From Wocania_A sp965224845 (GTDB taxonomy: Bacteria > Bacteroidota > Bacteroidia > Flavobacteriales > Flavobacteriaceae): a DNA stretch of 64,000 nucleotides. The position numbers and the translations under genes were made by a program. The notes below the pieces were generated by a model that had not been told where the DNA came from, ran no database searches, and saw only the letters and a program-made list of their open reading frames with translations. The stretch spans positions 1 to 64,000 of the forward strand of contig CBDDAJ010000032.1 in the NCBI GenBank assembly GCA_965224845.1, in the 5' to 3' direction. Position 1 is the first letter of the stretch; every line of letters starts with the position of its first letter. Positions 41,352 to 50,136 of this stretch are shown in pieces.

Positions 41352-42509
41352 TTAAATTGCTCTGGTTAAAGCAATTTGTATGGTTGTGCCCTTGTTTATT
41401 TCAGATTGTAAAACTTTAATTTTGCCATCATGAAAATCTTCTATAATACGTTTGGTAAGCGACAAACCTAAGCCCCAACCACGTTTTTTGGTGGTATAAC
41501 CCGGTTCAAATATTTTTTTGAATTGATTTTTTTGAATGCCCTTTCCTGTATCTGTTATGCTCACTTTCACATTATTCTCAAGCTGAGAGATTTCTATGGT
41601 AAGTTTGCCTCTGCCTTTCATGGCATCAATAGCGTTTTTAACCAGGTTTTCAATTACCCAACTGTATAATTGGGTATTAAGTTTTACAGGAATATCTCCA
41701 CTTGGCGTTATAATTTCAAAATCGATAAGCTTTGATGATCTCGATTTTAAATAATCATAAGAATTAATGGTTTCTTTTATAATATCGGCAACCTCTAAAA
41801 CAGGAATAGATCCTATTTTGCTAAAGCGCTCTGCTATAGTTTGTAGACGATCAATATCTTTTTCAATTTCAACAAGGTATTCGGGGTTAACTTGTTCGCT
41901 TTTCAGAATTTCTGTCCATCCAATTAAAGACGATAATGGCGTGCCAATCTGATGTGCCGTTTCTTTTGCCATACCAGACCATAACTTGTTTTGTGTCGCA
42001 TTTTTGTTACTGCTGTAAAAGAAGAATATTACCGCGCCAAACAATACAACAATTAGTATTAAAGCTAATGGATAATATTTTAATTTATTTATTAAAGGAG
42101 AATTTCCGTAATAAATCGTATTATAAAGTTTGCCATCTAAAATAACTTCAATAGGTGTATTTTCTTTTTCAAATTTTAATATCAATTTCTGTATATATAA
42201 TGAATCCGTTACTTTGGTTTCATCTATATTGTTATAGCTTGAGAGTTTTCCATTTTTACCAATAAGAATCATTGGTGTGGTTTTGTTACTTGTTATAACT
42301 TTCAATGGTAAATTTCCTATATCAATATCAAGGTTATCGGTTTTCAATAAATCGGTTTGAGCAAACGACCAATTTTCCATTTTCACACGCTCTTCTTCCT
42401 TAAAATGTTGAAAGAACTCATAAGTTTTCCATAAAATAAGGGTCACCATTATAAATGATGCAGAAATCATTAACCAACGAAATGTATTTCTATACTCGGT
42501 AAAAATCAT
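41352..42509 (-). CDS. Sensor histidine kinase
   Basis: The 385-residue membrane kinase has an N-terminal transmembrane segment (about 11-27), a sensor loop, a second segment near 148-168 and a cytosolic kinase core. The H-box is GMAKETAHQIGTPLSSLIGW, with the His in AHQIGTP; the ATP domain has NLVKNAIDAM (N box), DTGKGIQ (G1) and KRGWGLGLSL (G2). The AHQIGTPLSS form is characteristic of a Bacteroidota HPK subfamily. No response regulator gene is adjacent, so it is an orphan. Confidence 0.93.
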   Translation of the reverse strand: MIFTEYRNTFRWLMISASFIMVTLILWKTYEFFQHFKEEERVKMENWSFAQTDLLKTDNLDIDIGNLPLKVITSNKTTPMILIGKNGKLSSYNNIDETKVTDSLYIQKLILKFEKENTPIEVILDGKLYNTIYYGNSPLINKLKYYPLALILIVVLFGAVIFFFYSSNKNATQNKLWSGMAKETAHQIGTPLSSLIGWTEILKSEQVNPEYLVEIEKDIDRLQTIAERFSKIGSIPVLEVADIIKETINSYDYLKSRSSKLIDFEIITPSGDIPVKLNTQLYSWVIENLVKNAIDAMKGRGKLTIEISQLENNVKVSITDTGKGIQKNQFKKIFEPGYTTKKRGWGLGLSLTKRIIEDFHDGKIKVLQSEINKGTTIQIALTRAI

Positions 42510-42719
42510 TAACTACTAATTTAACATGTAATATAATGTAAATCTGTTAATATTATTGCGCAACTTGTTAGTAAATCTGTTTTTAGTTGATAAAGAGATT
42601 GGCTGCATTTTCTTTGAGATGATTATTGATAAATTGTTGACAGCGGTAAGTTTATGTTGAAAACTAGATTAAATTATCATGTTTTTTTTGATTAGTTTTG
42701 TTGAACTTAAAAAAGTTTA

Positions 42720-43589
42720 ATGACATCGTTCGAACCTAAAGACATTTCAACCGGTAAATTGCATAGCTATTTGTTAAGTGCAGTAGCACCCAGACCTATT
42801 GCTTTTGCAAGCACTTTAGATGCTAATGGTCATCCAAACCTGTCACCATTTAGCTTCTTTAATGTGTTTAGTGCCAACCCGCCAATTATGATTTTTTCAC
42901 CGGCGCGTCGTGTTAGAAATAACACAACTAAGCATACACTGCATAATGCCGAAGCGATAAAAGAAGTTGTTATAAATGTGGTGAATTACGATATGGTTCA
43001 TCAAATGTCGCTAAGTAGTACCGAGTATGCCGAAGGGGTTAATGAGTTTGATAAAGCAGGATTAACGATGCTGGAGTCAGATATCGTGAAACCTTTTCGT
43101 GTTGCCGAATCGCCGGTGCAGTTTGAATGTAAGGTGAATGAGATTGTGGCATTAGGAACCGAAGGTGGTGCAGGAAACTTAATTATATGTGAAGTTGTTA
43201 AGCTTCATATAGATAAGGATGTTTTAAACGATGAAGGCGTTATAAATCAAAAAAAACTAGATTTGGTAGCCAGAGCAGGAGGGAGCTATTATACACGAGC
43301 AAAAAAAGGGTTTTTTGAAATCCCAAAACCATTGTCCACATTGGGTATTGGTGTAGACAGTTTTCCTGATTATGTTAAAAATAGTATGGTTTTAACAGGA
43401 AACGATTTAGGGATGTTAGGTAATATAGAAACATTACCAACCCAACAAAGTGTTGATAATTTTGTAAAAGATTTAGGCGAACGTTACCCAAACATAAAAA
43501 CGGCTACCCATAGGCAAAAGCATAAATTAGCACGTAATTATTTAAGTTTTGGAGATGTGGAAAGTGCATGGAAAATATTACTGTCTTAA
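42720..43589 (+). CDS. Flavin reductase-family protein
   Basis: The 289-residue protein matches the FMN-binding split-barrel flavin reductases: LLSAVAPRPIAFASTLDANG near residues 18-37, then NLSPFSFFNVFSANPPIMIF and RRVRNNTTKHT. Such enzymes supply reduced flavin to monooxygenases or bind FMN in other oxidoreductases. It is slightly longer than the usual 200 residues, with a C-terminal extension (about 225-289, ending AWKILL). The gap before it (42510-42719) holds AT-rich sequence only. Confidence 0.9.
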   Translation: MTSFEPKDISTGKLHSYLLSAVAPRPIAFASTLDANGHPNLSPFSFFNVFSANPPIMIFSPARRVRNNTTKHTLHNAEAIKEVVINVVNYDMVHQMSLSSTEYAEGVNEFDKAGLTMLESDIVKPFRVAESPVQFECKVNEIVALGTEGGAGNLIICEVVKLHIDKDVLNDEGVINQKKLDLVARAGGSYYTRAKKGFFEIPKPLSTLGIGVDSFPDYVKNSMVLTGNDLGMLGNIETLPTQQSVDNFVKDLGERYPNIKTATHRQKHKLARNYLSFGDVESAWKILLS

Positions 43590-43645
43590 TTTAAAGGCGG
43601 TCTAAAATAGAGGAGAATATTAATAAAGAATAAATAATAGATTAA

Positions 43646-44023
43646 ATGGAAGTTCAAGGAAGAATTAAAATGATTGGAGAAACCCAAACTTTTGGAAATA
43701 ATGGGTTTAGAAAAAGAGAAATAGTAGTAACTACTGAGGAGCAATACCCACAGCATATTATGGTGGAATTTGTTCAAGATAAAACAGATTTGCTAAACAG
43801 TTATCAGGTTGGACAACAAGTAAAAATTAATATTAATTTACGTGGCAGAGAATGGGTTAACCCACAAGGGGAAACGAAGTATTTTAACTCTATTCAAGGG
43901 TGGAGAATTGAAGCTTTACAAGCTGAGGCTTCAGGAGAAAACATACCTCCTGTACCGCCAATGGATGCTTTTGAGCCTGCTGGCGATTTAAAAGAAGAAG
44001 ACCACGATGATCTTCCTTTTTAA
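43646..44023 (+). CDS. DUF3127 domain-containing (OB-fold-like) protein
   Basis: The 125-residue protein starts MEVQGRIKMIGETQTFGNNG and includes VEFVQDKTDLLNSYQVGQQV and FNSIQGWRIE, the DUF3127 signature. The beta-rich core and acidic tail (EEDHDDLPF, like the SSB C-terminal tail ending in DLPF) suggest a single-stranded nucleic-acid-binding OB fold. The DDLPF end resembles the SSB tip that recruits partner proteins. Function is not established. A terminator follows. Confidence 0.85.
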   Translation: MEVQGRIKMIGETQTFGNNGFRKREIVVTTEEQYPQHIMVEFVQDKTDLLNSYQVGQQVKININLRGREWVNPQGETKYFNSIQGWRIEALQAEASGENIPPVPPMDAFEPAGDLKEEDHDDLPF

Positions 44024-44064
44024 ATAGTTTAGTCATTCCAGCCCAATACAGGAACCGCATTATA

Positions 44065-44104
44065 TAAACCTCTATGTTCAATAAAACATAGAGGTTTATT
44101 ATTT
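44065..44104 (+). terminator. Rho-independent terminator after the DUF3127 gene
   Basis: TAAACCTCTATGTT (44065-44078) and AACATAGAGGTTTA (44085-44098) form a 14-bp stem with a 6-base loop and a T-rich tail running toward the aat start. Confidence 0.92.
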
Positions 44105-44118
44105 TTACCATAATTACA

Positions 44119-44742
44119 ATGCAACTTCTAACTCAAGACATATGGTTTCCAAATGTATCCCAAGCTACCCAAGATGGCTTATTGGCTGTGGGGGGTGATT
44201 TATCTGTTAAAAGAGTATTGCATGCCTATAAAAATGGCATCTTTCCTTGGTTTGAAGCCGAAGAACCTATTTTGTGGTGGTCACCCAACCCAAGGTTTGT
44301 ATTGTTTCCAGAAAAATTGAAAGTTTCAAAAAGCATGAAACAAGTAATGCGTAATTGTGATTATACGGTTACCGTTAACAAAGCATTTAAAGCGGTGATT
44401 ACAGAATGTTCTCAAGTAAAACGTGAAAGACAAGCAAGCACGTGGATAACTAATAATATGATTGATGCCTATATAAATTTGCATGAGCTAGGTTATGCAA
44501 AATCTGTTGAGGTATGGAGAGGTAATGCATTAGTAGCAGGATTATATGGTGTTGATCTAGGAAATCGTGTATTTTCTGGTGAAAGCATGTTTACCAAAGA
44601 AAGTAATGCCAGTAAAGCGGGTTTTATAACGTTTGTACAAAACACAAATTACAAACTTATAGACTGCCAGGTATATACTAAGCATTTAGAAAGTTTGGGT
44701 GCCGAAGAGATTTCCAGAGCTGCTTTTTTAGAGTATTTGTAA
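44119..44742 (+). CDS. aat: Leucyl/phenylalanyl-tRNA--protein transferase
   Basis: Aat adds Leu or Phe to N-terminal Arg/Lys of proteins, marking them for ClpAP in the N-degron pathway. The 207-residue protein has GLLAVGGDLSVKRVLHAYKN, FPWFEAEEPILWWSPNPR (the conserved WWSPxPR) and VEVWRGNALVAGLYGVDLG with ESMF. The length is standard. Confidence 0.96.
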   Translation: MQLLTQDIWFPNVSQATQDGLLAVGGDLSVKRVLHAYKNGIFPWFEAEEPILWWSPNPRFVLFPEKLKVSKSMKQVMRNCDYTVTVNKAFKAVITECSQVKRERQASTWITNNMIDAYINLHELGYAKSVEVWRGNALVAGLYGVDLGNRVFSGESMFTKESNASKAGFITFVQNTNYKLIDCQVYTKHLESLGAEEISRAAFLEYL

Positions 44743-44751
44743 AACTTCAAA

Positions 44752-45318
44752 TCAAACTTCATTATACCTGAAGCAGGCAACCTCATGATCGTTTACCATA
44801 CCTGTGGCTTGCATATGCGCATAAACTACGGTAGATCCAACAAATTTAAAACCGCGTTTTTTTAAATCTTTACTTAAAGCATCGCTTAAGGTTGTATTAG
44901 CAGGTGCATCCTTGTAATTTTTAAGATTGTTTTTAATAGGTTTTCCATCTACAAAAGCCCAAATGTATTTTGAAAACGACCCAAATTCTTCTTGAATTTT
45001 CATAAAAGATTGAGCGTTGGTAATAGTGGCATTTACTTTCAATTTGTTTCTGATAATACCCGAATCTTGCAATAGTGCATCAATTTTATCTTGCTTATAG
45101 TGTGCAATTTTTTTGTAATCAAAATGATCAAAAGCCTTTCTGAAATTTTCGCGTTTACGTAAAATAGTAATCCAACTTAACCCCGCTTGAAAGGTTTCTA
45201 AAATTAAAAACTCAAAAAGAGTTGCATCATCATAAACAGGAACGCCCCATTCTTCATCATGATAAGCTTCATACAGTGCATCGCCGGCACACCATCCGCA
45301 TCTGTGTTTTGTACTCAT
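44752..45318 (-). CDS. tag: DNA-3-methyladenine glycosylase I
   Basis: Tag removes 3-methyladenine from alkylated DNA. The 188-residue protein has RCGWCAGDALYEAYHDEEWG at the N-terminus (Cys and His zinc ligands), the HhH region FEFLILETFQAGLSWITILR with the catalytic Glu, and the C-terminal zinc ligands His and Cys in MVNDHEVACF. It converges on aat, 9 bases away. Confidence 0.96.
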   Translation of the reverse strand: MSTKHRCGWCAGDALYEAYHDEEWGVPVYDDATLFEFLILETFQAGLSWITILRKRENFRKAFDHFDYKKIAHYKQDKIDALLQDSGIIRNKLKVNATITNAQSFMKIQEEFGSFSKYIWAFVDGKPIKNNLKNYKDAPANTTLSDALSKDLKKRGFKFVGSTVVYAHMQATGMVNDHEVACFRYNEV

Positions 45319-45423
45319 AATATTACTGTAAGGTTTAAATTAAAAACATGACAAATATCATCTTAATTGAAATACCAAGATACTAAATTTGCGCTATCAG
45401 ATTTTGTCTCAAAAATTAAATTT

Positions 45424-46041
45424 ATGGATTCTATTATAAAAAAAAGCTTAGAAAAAAGCATATCGTATAAAACCTATAGAAGTTTGGTTAAGCAGTTAGC
45501 CGATGGAAACTCTACAACAGGTTTAGAAAAAACAGAAGCTTTAATAAATTATACGAAGCTTAACGACAGGCGTATGAAGCGTTGGGATAAAACAGTAAAG
45601 ATTTCCGAAGATGCTAAAAATAAAATTGAATCTTTTAGCGAAGCCAGTACCTGGTTGTTGATTACCGAGAGTTGGTGTGGAGATGCAGCACATGTTACAC
45701 CTGTAATAAATAAAGTGGCTGAGTTAAACGAAAATATAAATTTAAGAATTGTACTTCGTGATGAAAATCCAGAATTGATGGATGCTTTTTTAACCAATGG
45801 AGGTCGGGCTATACCAAAACTGATAATGATTGATGATGCCTCTGGAAAGGTAACAAATACTTATGGGCCTAGGCCAAGTGAAGCCACAAACTATGTAAGT
45901 AGATTTAAATCAAAATACGGTAAATTAACCCCGGAATTTAAAGAAGATTTACAGCATTGGTATAATAAAGACAAAGGACAAAACGTAATAGAAGACCTTA
46001 CTGAAATACTGTGTGAGCTACAGCCTACCGTTTGCCTATAA
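45424..46041 (+). CDS. Thioredoxin-family protein lacking the resolving cysteine
   Basis: The start at 45424 (MDSIIKKSLEKS) gives 205 residues; the ORF from 45367 is a long extension and is rejected. The fold matches thioredoxin: WLLITESWCGDAAHVTPVIN, with the active site CGDA instead of CGPC. Only one Cys remains, so disulfide reduction is unlikely; the WCGDA form is conserved in many flavobacterial proteins. It overlaps the convergent TonB-like gene by 17 bases at its 3' end. Confidence 0.85.
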   Translation: MDSIIKKSLEKSISYKTYRSLVKQLADGNSTTGLEKTEALINYTKLNDRRMKRWDKTVKISEDAKNKIESFSEASTWLLITESWCGDAAHVTPVINKVAELNENINLRIVLRDENPELMDAFLTNGGRAIPKLIMIDDASGKVTNTYGPRPSEATNYVSRFKSKYGKLTPEFKEDLQHWYNKDKGQNVIEDLTEILCELQPTVCL

Positions 46042-46741
46042 AGTGAAATGTAATAGAACCAATTTGACTTTTTTTAGCTGGATTGGCGCTAAACTGAGAT
46101 TTTTTAGCATACTCCAGGGCATGTTCTGTTAAGCATTCATTTGATGTAGATGAAGATGAATTTACATAAGCATCTGTCACAGTACCTTTTGAATTTACAG
46201 TAATATTAATAACTATTTTACCACCAATTTCACATAAATAAATAGGAATTGGGATATACACTTTTTTTCTGTCTACTAACGAAAAACTAATAGTACTTTT
46301 TGTATTTGCGCCCTCATCTTGCTGTTTTTTTAATAAATCATTGACTTTATTAAAAGACGAAAGCTCTTCTGTATTTAATTTAGAATCATCGGGTGCTTCA
46401 TATTCCTTTTTAAAGGCATTGGCTTGATTTGATGCATCACTATTTTTTGGAACATAATCTTCTGGAGGAGCTATAGGTTTGTAAGCCTCAGCAAAATGCT
46501 TATTCTTGCTAGTTTCGTTAAAGGCTTTATTGGTTTCAGCTTTACTGGCATTTAGTTGCTCTAAAGCTTCTAAAATTTTAATCTCCTCTTCGGTAAGTTC
46601 TTCTTCTGGCTCCATTTCATAAAAGCTTTCGGAAATAAATTCGCTCTGCTTTTTTAAGCCTAAATTAAAAATAGAAAGTACAACAGTTCCAGCTAAGAGA
46701 CATGTGATAAGTAGGGCTTTATGTTGATTTGTTAGGTTCAA
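46025..46741 (-). CDS. Energy transducer TonB-family protein
   Basis: The 238-residue protein has an N-terminal membrane anchor (ALLITCLLAGTVVLSIFNLGL), a long acidic and Pro/Asn-rich linker (about 40-150) and a C-terminal TonB-like domain with YLCEIGGKIVINITVNSKG and EHALEYAKKSQFSANPAK. TonB proteins couple the inner-membrane proton force to receptors such as the three in this window, though specific pairing is unknown. No ExbB/ExbD genes are adjacent. Confidence 0.8.
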   Translation of the reverse strand: MNLTNQHKALLITCLLAGTVVLSIFNLGLKKQSEFISESFYEMEPEEELTEEEIKILEALEQLNASKAETNKAFNETSKNKHFAEAYKPIAPPEDYVPKNSDASNQANAFKKEYEAPDDSKLNTEELSSFNKVNDLLKKQQDEGANTKSTISFSLVDRKKVYIPIPIYLCEIGGKIVINITVNSKGTVTDAYVNSSSSTSNECLTEHALEYAKKSQFSANPAKKSQIGSITFHFIGKR

Positions 46742-46793
46742 ATCTTTATTAATTTATAGCAATTCTATATGAATATACGTAAAAATAAACAAA

Positions 46794-47486
46794 TTAGTCT
46801 TTTAGAGATGCAATAAAGGCTTCAATTGAAACGGCATTGTCTACATTAAAATCACCAATTTTGGTACGCCTAAGTGCCGATAAATGTGCCCCAGATTGTA
46901 ATGCTTTGCCAAAATCGTTAGCTAAAGAACGGATATAAGTGCCTTTACTGCAAACCACTCTAAAATCAACATTGTTTCTATCAATTTTTGTGATTTCAAA
47001 TTCCTGAATGCTTACTGTTCTTGGATTAATCTCTACGGTTTCACCAGCTCTGGCAAATTCGTATAATCGTTTTCCGTCTTTTTTCAATGCTGAGAAAACT
47101 GGAGGGTATTGTTGTATATCTCCAATGAATTGCTGGGTCGTTTCTTGTATTAAATCTGGTGTAATATGCTCGGTTGGATAGGTGTTATCTATTTTGGTTT
47201 CTAAATCAAAAGAAGGGGTAGTGCTTCCTAAAACAAAAGTACCTGTATATGCTTTTATTTGGCCTTGAAAAGTGTCTATTTGCTTGGTCATTTTCCCAGT
47301 GCAAATCACTAACAAACCGGTGGCTAAGGGGTCTAAAGTGCCAGCATGCCCCACTTTTATTTTTTTAAGCTTAAAAGCTTGCCGAATTTCCCAACGGAGT
47401 TTGTTTACTACTTGAAACGACGTCCAGTTTATAGGTTTATCAACCAATAATACCTGGCCAGAAAGATAGGCTTCTTTAGAAATCAT
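46794..47486 (-). CDS. truB: tRNA pseudouridine(55) synthase
   Basis: TruB makes pseudouridine-55 in tRNA T-loops. The 230-residue protein contains KVGHAGTLDPLATGLLVICTG, with the catalytic Asp in GTLDPLA, preceded by KPINWTSFQVVNKLR, and CSKGTYIRSLANDFG near the end of the core. It follows uppP by 2 bases in a minus-strand operon. Confidence 0.96.
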   Translation of the reverse strand: MISKEAYLSGQVLLVDKPINWTSFQVVNKLRWEIRQAFKLKKIKVGHAGTLDPLATGLLVICTGKMTKQIDTFQGQIKAYTGTFVLGSTTPSFDLETKIDNTYPTEHITPDLIQETTQQFIGDIQQYPPVFSALKKDGKRLYEFARAGETVEINPRTVSIQEFEITKIDRNNVDFRVVCSKGTYIRSLANDFGKALQSGAHLSALRRTKIGDFNVDNAVSIEAFIASLKD

Positions 47487-47488
47487 AT

Positions 47489-48286
47489 CTATGCATTTAA
47501 AAAGGAAAAAACAATGGCGATAAGCCCTACAATAGCACAGTAGATAGCAAAATATGAGAGCTTACTCTTTTTTACTAAGGCAATCATCCAGGTGCAGGCA
47601 AATAAACCAGCCACAAAAGCAGCAATAAAGCCAACTGAAAGTGATGTAATATTTTGACTTTCCATCGAAATATCTCCGCTCAATATATCTTTTGCTATTT
47701 TTCCAAATATTAATGGCACAACCATTAAAAATGAAAAACGAGCTGCTTTGGTTTTATCGTTTCCTAATAGTACTGAAGTAGAAATTGTGGCTCCTGAGCG
47801 CGAAATACCAGGAAGCATAGCTATAGCCTGAGCAATGCCTATAATAAAAGCATTTTGAAAAGAAACTTTTTTATTAGTGTTTTTTGCTTTGTCTGCTAAA
47901 TATAAAAGCAATGCTGTAATAATTAACATAAAACCTACAAGTTTAATGTTTCCGCCAAATAATTCGGCAAATTGAGATTCGTAAGTAAAACCAATAACAG
48001 CTGCAGGAACCATAGAAATTATAATTTTGGAAACAAATTGTAAATCTTCATTCCATTTAAACGTTAGTACGCCTTTTATAAGGTCTAAAACATCTTTTCT
48101 AAAAACAACAATGGTACTTAAAGCGGTTGCAAAGTGCAAAACAACAGTAAATAATAAGCTTTCTTTAGGGACAGAGTTATCTCCAAGAATTGCTTTTCCT
48201 AATTCTAAATGACCACTGGAAGATACAGGTAAAAATTCGGTAAGCCCCTGAATGATTCCAAGAATAATTGAGTCTATTATATCCAT
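47489..48286 (-). CDS. uppP: Undecaprenyl-diphosphatase
   Basis: UppP (BacA type) recycles undecaprenyl pyrophosphate for peptidoglycan synthesis. The 265-residue membrane protein has both active-site motifs, LTEFLPVSSSGHLELG and LPGISRSGATIST, and about seven or eight membrane helices. The start overlaps the DUF3098 stop by 1 base. The neighbour truB is 2 bases downstream. Confidence 0.97.
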   Translation of the reverse strand: MDIIDSIILGIIQGLTEFLPVSSSGHLELGKAILGDNSVPKESLLFTVVLHFATALSTIVVFRKDVLDLIKGVLTFKWNEDLQFVSKIIISMVPAAVIGFTYESQFAELFGGNIKLVGFMLIITALLLYLADKAKNTNKKVSFQNAFIIGIAQAIAMLPGISRSGATISTSVLLGNDKTKAARFSFLMVVPLIFGKIAKDILSGDISMESQNITSLSVGFIAAFVAGLFACTWMIALVKKSKLSYFAIYCAIVGLIAIVFSFLNA

Positions 48287-48540
48287 TACTTCTTATCAGG
48301 ATTCAATAAAATGGCATATACCTGAATTCCAAAACCTATTAATACTAAAGTAGGCGCTAATCTTATGCGTCTCCAGCTAAAAATTTCAGGATTAAAAACA
48401 TTGGGATCGTCACTGCCACCGCCAGCCATCAAAATGAAGCCCAGTGCTATACAAGCTAAACCAATAAACATAAACTTATAGTTTTTCTTTCCAAAAACAA
48501 ATGCAGGCTTAGCGTTTTCTTTTCGTTTTTTTTCTCCCAT
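48286..48540 (-). CDS. DUF3098 small membrane protein
   Basis: This 84-residue protein has a basic N-terminus (MGEKKRKENAKP) and two hydrophobic segments: FMFIGLACIALGFILMAGGG and APTLVLIGFGIQVYAILL. The pattern matches DUF3098, usually found between ftsX and uppP in Bacteroidota. Role unknown, possibly in cell-envelope assembly with ftsX and uppP. Confidence 0.85.
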   Translation of the reverse strand: MGEKKRKENAKPAFVFGKKNYKFMFIGLACIALGFILMAGGGSDDPNVFNPEIFSWRRIRLAPTLVLIGFGIQVYAILLNPDKK

Positions 48541-48685
48541 AACTTTTTATAAAGTAGATATGCAAATTAACGGATTTATTTAAAAAGGGACAGTTAATAG
48601 CGTTAAAATTTTATATAGTTGAGTTGTATATGATTTATTATATGGTAAAAGAACAAATATAGCCTGAGACCAAAAACCACACATT

Positions 48686-49090
48686 TTATCTTAAATCTAG
48701 TAATATAGAATCTTTAACTTTAATATAAATAAGATTATTATTGTGATATATTTTTGTAGTATCTCCTTTAACTGCTGTCTCTATAGAGTCTGATTGAATA
48801 GGTCTGTTTAAATAAAGTGGAATTGATACGTATAAATAGCATAATATAATTATGATGCTATTCGTGAGTATAATTCCTTTTAATTTCTGTGTTTTTCTTT
48901 TAAAAAAGAAAATACCTATACTTGATAAAGTCCAAATTAACCCTATAACTAATGTTAAAGATAAAATCAAATGATGAACTCCTGGGGCGTGTATATACGG
49001 ATGTCCAATAATTGCATAAGATATTCCTGAAATTCCAAATCCTATTCCATAAAACAGTAGCGTTTTTAAAATTCCACTTTTCATTATCAA
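48686..49090 (-). CDS. Unknown membrane protein inserted between ftsX and DUF3098
   Basis: The 134-residue protein (start at 49090, or 49084 with MKSGIL) has three hydrophobic segments: LKTLLFYGIGFGISGISYAI, LILSLTLVIGLIWTLSSIGI and IILTNSIIIILCYLYVSIPL. A short polar C-terminus follows. It matches no family I recognise. It lies where flavobacteria normally have ftsX directly followed by DUF3098, and 145 bases without features separate it from the DUF3098 gene. Confidence 0.6.
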   Translation of the reverse strand: MIMKSGILKTLLFYGIGFGISGISYAIIGHPYIHAPGVHHLILSLTLVIGLIWTLSSIGIFFFKRKTQKLKGIILTNSIIIILCYLYVSIPLYLNRPIQSDSIETAVKGDTTKIYHNNNLIYIKVKDSILLDLR

Positions 49091-49104
49091 ATCCCTCTAA
49101 CAAG

Positions 49105-49983
49105 TTAATAATATAACTCGTCCGTTTTTAAATTTAAAAAACGTTGTGTTGCAAAATGCGTACTAATCCAGGTTATAATAATGCCTAAAGCAAATATAAA
49201 AACAAACAACAAGCTAACTAAAACCGGGTTGCTTAATAGCTCTAATTCTGTAAATGTTTTATTGAGGTAAAATAAAACTATAGCCATACCAATTAAAGCT
49301 AAAACCGCCCCGATGATGCCTAAACGTACACTTTTCCAAACAAACGGGCGACGTATAAATTGCTTTGTGGCACCAACCATCTGCATGGTTTTTATTGTAA
49401 AGCGCTTTGAATAAACGGCTAATCTTATAGAACTGTTAATAAGTAATACCGCTATTAAGGTAAAAATGGCACTAATTATCAATACCCAAAAACTTATTTT
49501 TTTAACATTGTCATTCATTAAATTCACCAAATCGTTATCGTAAGTTACTTCGTCAACAAAATTTTTATTTATCGCTTCAGCTGAAATTTTTTCAAGATGC
49601 TCTGAGGTTACAAAATCTGCTTTTAGATGTACATCGATTGAATTCTGTAACGGATTATAACCAACAAAATCCATAAAGTCTTCACCGTTTTCAGCTTTCA
49701 TAAATTCGGCAGCCTGTTCTTTCGAGACATATTCGGTCGATTTTACGTAATCTGCCATGGCTAAGCTTTTTTCAAGCTGTTTAACCTCCACAGCTTTAGC
49801 ATTGTCTTTTAAATAAATAGTAACAACAACCTGCTCTTTAAAATGATCAGATACTTTTTTAGCATTTAAAATAAGCATACCTAATAAGCCCAATAAAAAC
49901 AAAACCAAAGCGATACTTAATACAACAGAAAAATATGAAGAAATAAGTCTGCGTTTTTGATGCTTTTCGAAAGATGAACTCAT
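49105..49983 (-). CDS. ftsX: Cell division protein FtsX
   Basis: FtsX is the membrane half of the FtsEX complex that controls peptidoglycan hydrolases at division. The start at 49983 (MSSSFEKHQKRRLISSYFSV) gives 292 residues; the ORF from 50073 adds 30 non-family residues. The first helix is SIALVLFLLGLLGMLIL, followed by a periplasmic domain (NAKAVEVKQLEKSLAMADYV region) and three C-terminal helices including MQMVGATKQFIRRPFVWKSV. The ftsE partner is not adjacent. Confidence 0.95.
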   Translation of the reverse strand: MSSSFEKHQKRRLISSYFSVVLSIALVLFLLGLLGMLILNAKKVSDHFKEQVVVTIYLKDNAKAVEVKQLEKSLAMADYVKSTEYVSKEQAAEFMKAENGEDFMDFVGYNPLQNSIDVHLKADFVTSEHLEKISAEAINKNFVDEVTYDNDLVNLMNDNVKKISFWVLIISAIFTLIAVLLINSSIRLAVYSKRFTIKTMQMVGATKQFIRRPFVWKSVRLGIIGAVLALIGMAIVLFYLNKTFTELELLSNPVLVSLLFVFIFALGIIITWISTHFATQRFLNLKTDELYY

Positions 49984-50071
49984 AAAATAGTGGATTAACC
50001 GTGTAAAAATAATAAAGAATTTTAATAAAACTTCAAAAGGCTTAAGTCTTTTAAAATCCATTAAAATTGTC

Positions 50072-50091
50072 ATTCCCGAAACATCGGGAAT
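50072..50091. repeat. REP-like palindrome upstream of ftsX
   Basis: ATTCCCGA-AACA-TCGGGAAT is a perfect 8-bp-arm palindrome, preceded by GTC and followed by CTC. This resembles the short palindromic intergenic repeats (TCATTCCCG...CGGGAATCTC) seen in flavobacterial genomes. Its number of copies elsewhere cannot be checked here. Confidence 0.6.
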
Positions 50092-50136
50092 CTCTTCAAT
50101 ATATTTATAAACTAAAACTTATTAATATTGTTGTAA

